Shown here piece by piece: positions 58,789 to 64,000 of a DNA stretch of 64,000 nucleotides (positions are counted from its first letter, which is position 1; each line of letters begins with the position of its first letter). A program made the position numbers and the translations under genes. Source of the stretch: Ricinus communis (Eukaryota; Streptophyta; Magnoliopsida; Malpighiales; Euphorbiaceae); assembly GCF_019578655.1 (NCBI RefSeq), contig NC_063256.1, positions 8,060,001-8,124,000 on the forward strand. The letters are read 5' to 3'. Below the pieces are notes generated by a model that searched no databases, was not told the DNA's origin, and worked only from the letters and a program-made list of their open reading frames with translations.

Positions 58789-60744
58789 TATTCCCATAAA
58801 CTGCCAAGTAAATCTGGAAACATCACAAAATTTATTTTAAGAAAATAAGTCACTATAACATTCCAGAACACGTTACAACCACATGCTTCACAAAATTTTA
58901 CTAATGCTATGTTTGATTGAAATCCATAAAATAATTTATTTCATTTGAAAAAAAGACATGGACAAAAAATAAAATGGAAATAATAAAGTTGAAAAAGATA
59001 TTTTAATGTTATGTAATGTATTTATTTACTAATGTGAAATTCATTTGGAAATTCTATCTATTTTGTTAGAATTTAATTTAGTTATAATCAATCACATAAA
59101 TGTGATTATATAGAATACTAAATTAACTTTCCCTTCATTCAAAGCATATAAATTTTAAATTTGTAAATGAATTCCATAAATTTTATAGATTTCAACTAAA
59201 CACTGGGTAAATCATCATTAAAAATTACCAATCTTCCTTCTTATTAAAGAACAAGAAGAACTATATTTGTGATATAAACTTGTATCCATCGATTCCAGAA
59301 CTGATTCCACTTTTTCTTTTTTTGAAATGCAAGCCGTTTAGATAATGGATTTGAACGTTTAATTTCTTTCTCAAGTATCCAAAAAGCTTCCCTAATTGTG
59401 AATTAGGAACTAAAGACTTGTCAAATAAATTCACCACTTACAACTGAAATTTTATTAACCGCGCCAATTCATTTACAAGTATCATCTCAAAACTATCTGA
59501 ACACATATTTAAACAGATTAATATTTTTAAACATATAATGCTCAGAAGCAAGCTAGTTATAACTAAAGCAAGATTCAGTAGAAGTAACTGCAGATTATCC
59601 ATTATAATGCAAACCATCAATAACCTCAAATGACCACAAATAACACCCTTAAAATAATCCATAAAAAGTAAAAATTATCAGTACCAGATACGAGGAAGAA
59701 GAAATGGATGGCCAGAAAATAGTTGCAGAGGTTTGAGCTTTTGATCTGAGCCGTTCATTCTTTCGAGAAATTATTACTATTTTTTTAAAAAAATTTCTCA
59801 GGATCAGAAAATGAAAAAGGTATGAATTGTTTAAAAGTGAGGAAGCAAAAAAGCGTATAGAGAAGAGAAGAGGAGAGGGAGCAGCGTCACGGACATGAAG
59901 GTTTTTCAAAGTCTTCAAAAGATACACTTTGGCACGTGCCTTTGCTGACTTGGTTCTTTGTATTTCGACCCATTAGCACTGTCGAGTGTTTCCGCACGTG
60001 CGTATCTAAGGTCAGCATCTATTGGGTAGCTTTTAGTTTAATTTTCTTTTGGTATTTTTTTGATTGGTCGAACTGATAACAAGTTGATTGATAACTGGAC
60101 TAATGGTCAAATTCGCCATCTAGTTGATTAGGTGTTTATTTCTTTAATAATAAAAATGTACGAAGAGTATAACATTACTAGGATTAGAAAAAACATCATT
60201 AATCTGTTTTTTCTTCTTTTAATTTATTCCTGACAGTATATCTATATATCAATTTAAATAAAATTTTAAAATTTAAAATTTTTTATTCCTTATTTATAAC
60301 TTAAAAAAATAATTTAAATATATGTTTTATTTGACTTTTATAAATCTTTTAATTAAAAACTACATAGAGACTTTATACTCACTTTTTAATAATTATCTCT
60401 TACTCATAAATTTTAAATTTCTATAAATATTGATAAATAATAAAAAAAAAATTAGAATTTTTCCATTTCTGTTCTAAGAAGTGAGTTGGAGTAACTACTC
60501 TATTCTTTAGTCTTTGAAAATTTACATAAATTTATTGAAATTGTAGTTCGTAAAAGTATTTTCAAAAGAACATCTTGATGTTGAAAATTATTTTTTAGAA
60601 AAATAAATAACTCATGTTTGTTGAAGAATAAATTTAAATAATTGAAAAATATATTTAAATAGATCTTTTTTATTTATGACAAACACAACGAGCTATGGAT
60701 TATATAATAAGAGATAGTCATCTATATATTCGTTATAAAAAAAA
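58789..60744. other. 5' UTR/intron and promoter of the receptor, then AT-rich intergenic
   Basis: About 58801-59684 (minus) is a probable 5' UTR intron, and about 59685-59900 the leader exon, purine-rich on the plus strand (GAAGAGAAGAGGAG). From 60000 on there is AT-rich DNA without a gene. Confidence 0.5.
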
Positions 60745-61165
60745 AATTCATTTAATGTGGAGGTGGGAACACAAACTCAAAACTTCCACCTCTCAAAAAC
60801 AAAACTCTTACCACTTAAATTATATATCAGGTGTACAATTTTTCTTTTTAACGAACTATAACAATCTCAAATAGATACTAAATAATTCTAAAAAATATAA
60901 ATACAGTCTCTTGGAGGTATAAATAGCTAACAATTAAATTAGTAATTTATAATGTAGAAGTGAAAATACGAACTCAAAACTTTCAACTATAAAAAATAAA
61001 CACTCTTACCACTTAAATTATATATCACGTGTTCAATTTTTATTTTTAACGTCCTATAACAATCTCAAATAGATACTAAATAATTTTAAAAAAATATAAA
61101 TATAGTGACTTGGAGGTACCAATACTATTCAATAAATAGCTAACAATTAAATTAGTAATTTATAA
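60745..61165 (-). repeat. two tandem copies of a ~198-bp, SINE-like repeat
   Basis: The phrase CCACTTAAATTATATATCA occurs at 60811 and 61009, and the following about 130 bp align (CTATAACAATCTCAAATAGATACTAAATAATT, then TTGGAGGTA, then AGCTAACAATTAAATTAGTAATTTATAAT). Read on the minus strand, each has a tRNA-like start (TTTAAGTGGTAAGAG) and, about 35 nt on, a GAGTTYGT-type box resembling box B. The same layout occurs in the element at 15542. Likely old tRNA-derived SINE copies duplicated in tandem; the pol III boxes are degenerate. Confidence 0.65.
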
Positions 61166-63395
61166 TTAGTTAGGCAGATATTTTTCTTCTTTTTTTCTAT
61201 TGAAATGCGGTTAATCATACTTCGAAAATCTGAATTAAAGAGTAAAAAAATCCATATAATAAAGAACAAGTATTATCGTTAACAAAAAGAAAAAGAAAAA
61301 GTATTATTAGTTCAGGCGACCGACAAATCTGCACTCATTAGTAGAGTATCCACCAGATAAATGGGCAATAGATCTGGACCGTGGCTCGTGACTGCACGCA
61401 CCCATGTTTGGTATCAAATCAGTAATCGGATTTTAGATGCAGGGAATGAAGCCAAGATATGTCCCATTACTACAACTCATTGTTGGATTACTACAGTAGA
61501 GCTTTTGACATGACCAACCGAAAGTTATAACTTGTATAAACTATACCAGAATACATATTTAACCGCTTAAATTTTAGTATTTTAATTATTTTAATTTTAT
61601 TTTTTATAATATTTAAATATTTATATGTAGTAGGCAGACTTATTGAATAGATTATTAAAAAAAGTTAGATATTATAAAAATAAATTAAATTATATATAAT
61701 ATATGTCATTTACCATATATTAAATTATAATATGTCCTGAAAAAAAGAAAAAAGTAAGCCTATTAATAAATATATAACATATCAACCGATTTTGTAATAA
61801 ACTTTATTAACATAGTAAATAGAGTCCAAATTTAATATCTACCAATAAATTTTTAGCTAGTGGAAAACTCTTATAAAATTTTGATAATTTCAAACTTTCA
61901 TTTCTCTTTTTCTATGATTAAAAATAAAAATTTATCTCATGAATTTAACGAGTCATATATATCTGACTATGTGTATATCTTAACTTGAGTAGAATTTTAA
62001 ATTTGAGTTTTTATCATCTTATTTGTACTCAAAAAATAATTAAACATTAAAACGACATTTTTTTTATAATAAATGACAGAAGGCATTTCAATTTAAACTC
62101 GAGAATTTTTGATTTTGGAGAAAGGTTAATGAGTAAAGTTGTTTATCCTAAAACCGTGAGTTTGGTTTCTTGGCCTTTTCCGCAGAAAGGATCCTCGACG
62201 CGCAAAGTAAAACGATGACTCAGCAAACATTCACCTCAGGTGCTGAAAGTATAATCCATAATAAAGTCTTTGAAGAAAATTTGTAGGATGCAATTATGCT
62301 TGGAACAAACATGCCAAAGGGACACATCCATCAAATCTTCATATCCGGTGCACACGCAAAAGGAAAATCGCAAGTTCAATGCATTTGGCTGCTGCAGGCC
62401 GCAATTCTACGAGAATTAAACCAAAGTGCATATAAGAATAATAGTAATCGTACAAATTCCAGATTATATGTCATTTTTAACATGCTTTTGTGCCTTTGTG
62501 AAATCGGCATCTTTAGTGCTCGGTTATGAATTGACTGAAGATTTCAGCGAAACGACAAACTGTGATTGAGCATGACAGACACCTAAATGAAATACATTTT
62601 CCATTGAACTTGGTCATTACGGTTGAATCAAACCAAGCCCTGAAGATAGACTGAACACTGTATCAAGGGTTTGATAGCATTTCAACAAGCACGAAAGGAC
62701 AACTTTAGTTCATTTGATTTAAAGAGAAAAAAAAGAAGTAAAGTTTCATTTCTGTTTTTAATTGCCTCTCATTTGCCGAGAGGAATGGACAGGCTTTCTC
62801 CATTATATTGCAATATTGCATGCCCTACCAAGATCTAGATCAGTGAATTTGATTCAGCATTGGATGGAAGAAGAGGACTAAAGCTGAATCATTTAGTAGA
62901 TATTCCGTAGTTGGTCAACCCAATTACAATGGCACAAACCAACCAACTATTTTTAGCCATCCAGTCAGCCATTAACTAACATCATAAGAGACAAATCTTA
63001 TCAGCTCGTCTTCAGTATCTACTAGGGGAGTATTGACCATCATCATCAGCAGACTTTGTTAAGATAATCTACTGCTTGCTTTGGAACTGTCTCAGAAAGA
63101 AATAATGATGCTTTCCCAAGGTGACAGCTTAACGCTTGAACTTCACCACCAAGGGAGAACAACAGCAAACTTGTTTACTTGTTTACTCATCTATATCCAT
63201 ATTTCTACTCCAAGCAAAGATGAGCCCCCAGATTACCTTAGGCATAAGCTAATTGGTGGATTTAGCCTAAATTACAGAGGAAATTACTTGTGTTACTTCT
63301 TTTCCTTGTCAAACCAAGGCAGCTCTTTCAGACAACGAATAACCCATCAATAATTGGACATCTTGTATCTAGCTCACAAACTAGCCCTTTTTTCT
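61166..63395. other. intergenic, 3' side of helicase gene
   Basis: AT-rich to about 62100, then more mixed composition. Open frames at 62296-62529 and 63081-63353 have no recognisable domains. The last few hundred bases probably belong to the 3' UTR of the helicase. Confidence 0.5.
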
Positions 63396-64000
63396 TCACC
63401 TTTTGCTAAAGCGTTCATGGGGCTCCAACTGAACTTCGATATGCATTCTTGACCAAAGTTCTCCAAATTTACTGTAATAAGTCTTCTTAAACCAGTGTAG
63501 AATCTCAGAATGCAGTTCATCAGGATTCTGTTTCCACAGCTCTCTTAACATCGCACAGCTATCAACGAACTTTGTATTTAACTTGTATAAAAGGTTTCCA
63601 ACCCGACTTTCACCTGCGGCTTCTTGGTTCAAAATGATACTAGGACGGGCTGCCATATGTTCCCTGCAGGGTCTTAAGCATGGCAAAACCTGGCCTTCAA
63701 GCAAGGCACAAGCAAAGACCTTCACACGATCTATGTCATTGCTAATTGGCAGACTGCACAGTGGAAGCTGCCACAGATGAGGCTTAAAAGTTGGCCTGAG
63801 CCAACAATATACTTGATCAGTTTCAGGCTCATAATATGGTTTGGGATCCTCAACAGTAGAAAGTCTGCATAAAGACCCAGCATATTTGACAATCCACTCT
63901 GGTTTAACACTTGTTGCTCCATGAATGTATGGCCGCTTTGTATGCAGCAATTCACTGTATACCAGAAACTCAGGAGGTGAACTCGAAAGATATGACCAAC
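63396..64000 (-). CDS. DEAH-box RNA helicase, DHX37-like, C-terminal part
   Basis: The minus strand is open from the right edge to TGA 63396-63398, about 201 residues, continuing WSYLSSSPPEFLVYSELL, TKRPYIHGATSVKPEWIVKY, then PYYEPETDQVYCWLRPTF, PHLWQLPL, VFACALLEGQVLPCL and RVGNLLYKLN, ending EVQLEPHERFSKR. This matches what I know of the C-terminus (OB-fold and extension) of the DHX37 group, helicases of small-subunit ribosome assembly in the nucleolus. The helicase core motifs lie outside the window. The last-exon character is inferred from the absence of splice sites inside it. Confidence 0.8.
   Translation of the reverse strand, partial: WSYLSSSPPEFLVYSELLHTKRPYIHGATSVKPEWIVKYAGSLCRLSTVEDPKPYYEPETDQVYCWLRPTFKPHLWQLPLCSLPISNDIDRVKVFACALLEGQVLPCLRPCREHMAARPSIILNQEAAGESRVGNLLYKLNTKFVDSCAMLRELWKQNPDELHSEILHWFKKTYYSKFGELWSRMHIEVQLEPHERFSKR

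Noticed and set aside
62296..63353. Small open frames between the repeats and the helicase
   Set aside because: No recognisable features, no splice partners; within chance expectation for this length.

Overview
This is a plant nuclear window from a eudicot. The evidence is AT-rich intergenic DNA, many short GT-AG introns, and plant-only gene families: ethylene receptor, group VII ERF, plastid RSH, SBT1 subtilase and pollen Ole e 1 proline-rich proteins. I cannot name the species. It looks like an ordinary stretch of chromosome arm, with genes in clusters separated by 2-9 kb of AT-rich, transposon-worn DNA. Exon boundaries were read by eye from reading frames and GT-AG sites.

Layout: 2-262 holds the tail of an unrecognised gene. 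1017-2814 is an intact five-exon polygalacturonase, followed at 5590-6957 by a decayed tandem copy. 7326-9844 (minus) encodes a USP-like domain fused to a pseudokinase. 9.8-19.4 kb has no gene; it contains a 240-bp sequence repeated three times that looks SINE-derived, and a piece of mitochondrial DNA carrying a broken nad3. 19463-27627 is a 24-exon RSH1 (plastid ppGpp metabolism). 28160-30100 (minus) is an acidic internal-repeat membrane protein. 32345-39872 (minus) is a cluster of three Ole e 1/proline-rich wall-protein genes resembling Arabidopsis RHS13; two of them come from a roughly 3-kb segmental duplication. 43854-44839 is a group VII ERF with the Met-Cys oxygen-sensing N-degron. 50007-52301 is an intronless subtilase. 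53639-55213 is ribosomal protein eL19 with a textbook ribosomal-protein promoter. 56132-58788 (minus) is a subfamily I ethylene receptor of ERS1 type whose last residues appear frameshifted. 63396-64000 (minus) is the C-terminal part of a DHX37-like RNA helicase that runs off the window.

The genes do not form one pathway. Two themes recur. The first is cell wall: polygalacturonase, three Ole e 1/PRP proteins and the secreted subtilase. The second is hypoxia/ethylene signalling: the ERF-VII and the ethylene receptor, about 12 kb apart and probably neighbours by chance. RSH1, an RHS13-like gene and RPL19 are, as I recall, also close together on Arabidopsis chromosome 4, so part of the window may be an old syntenic block. 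I did not find a previously undescribed biological system. The most interesting items are the wall-protein cluster with its expanding 29-residue repeats and shared root-hair-type promoter cores, the USP-pseudokinase, the acidic repeat protein, the odd end of the ethylene receptor, and the mitochondrial insertion.
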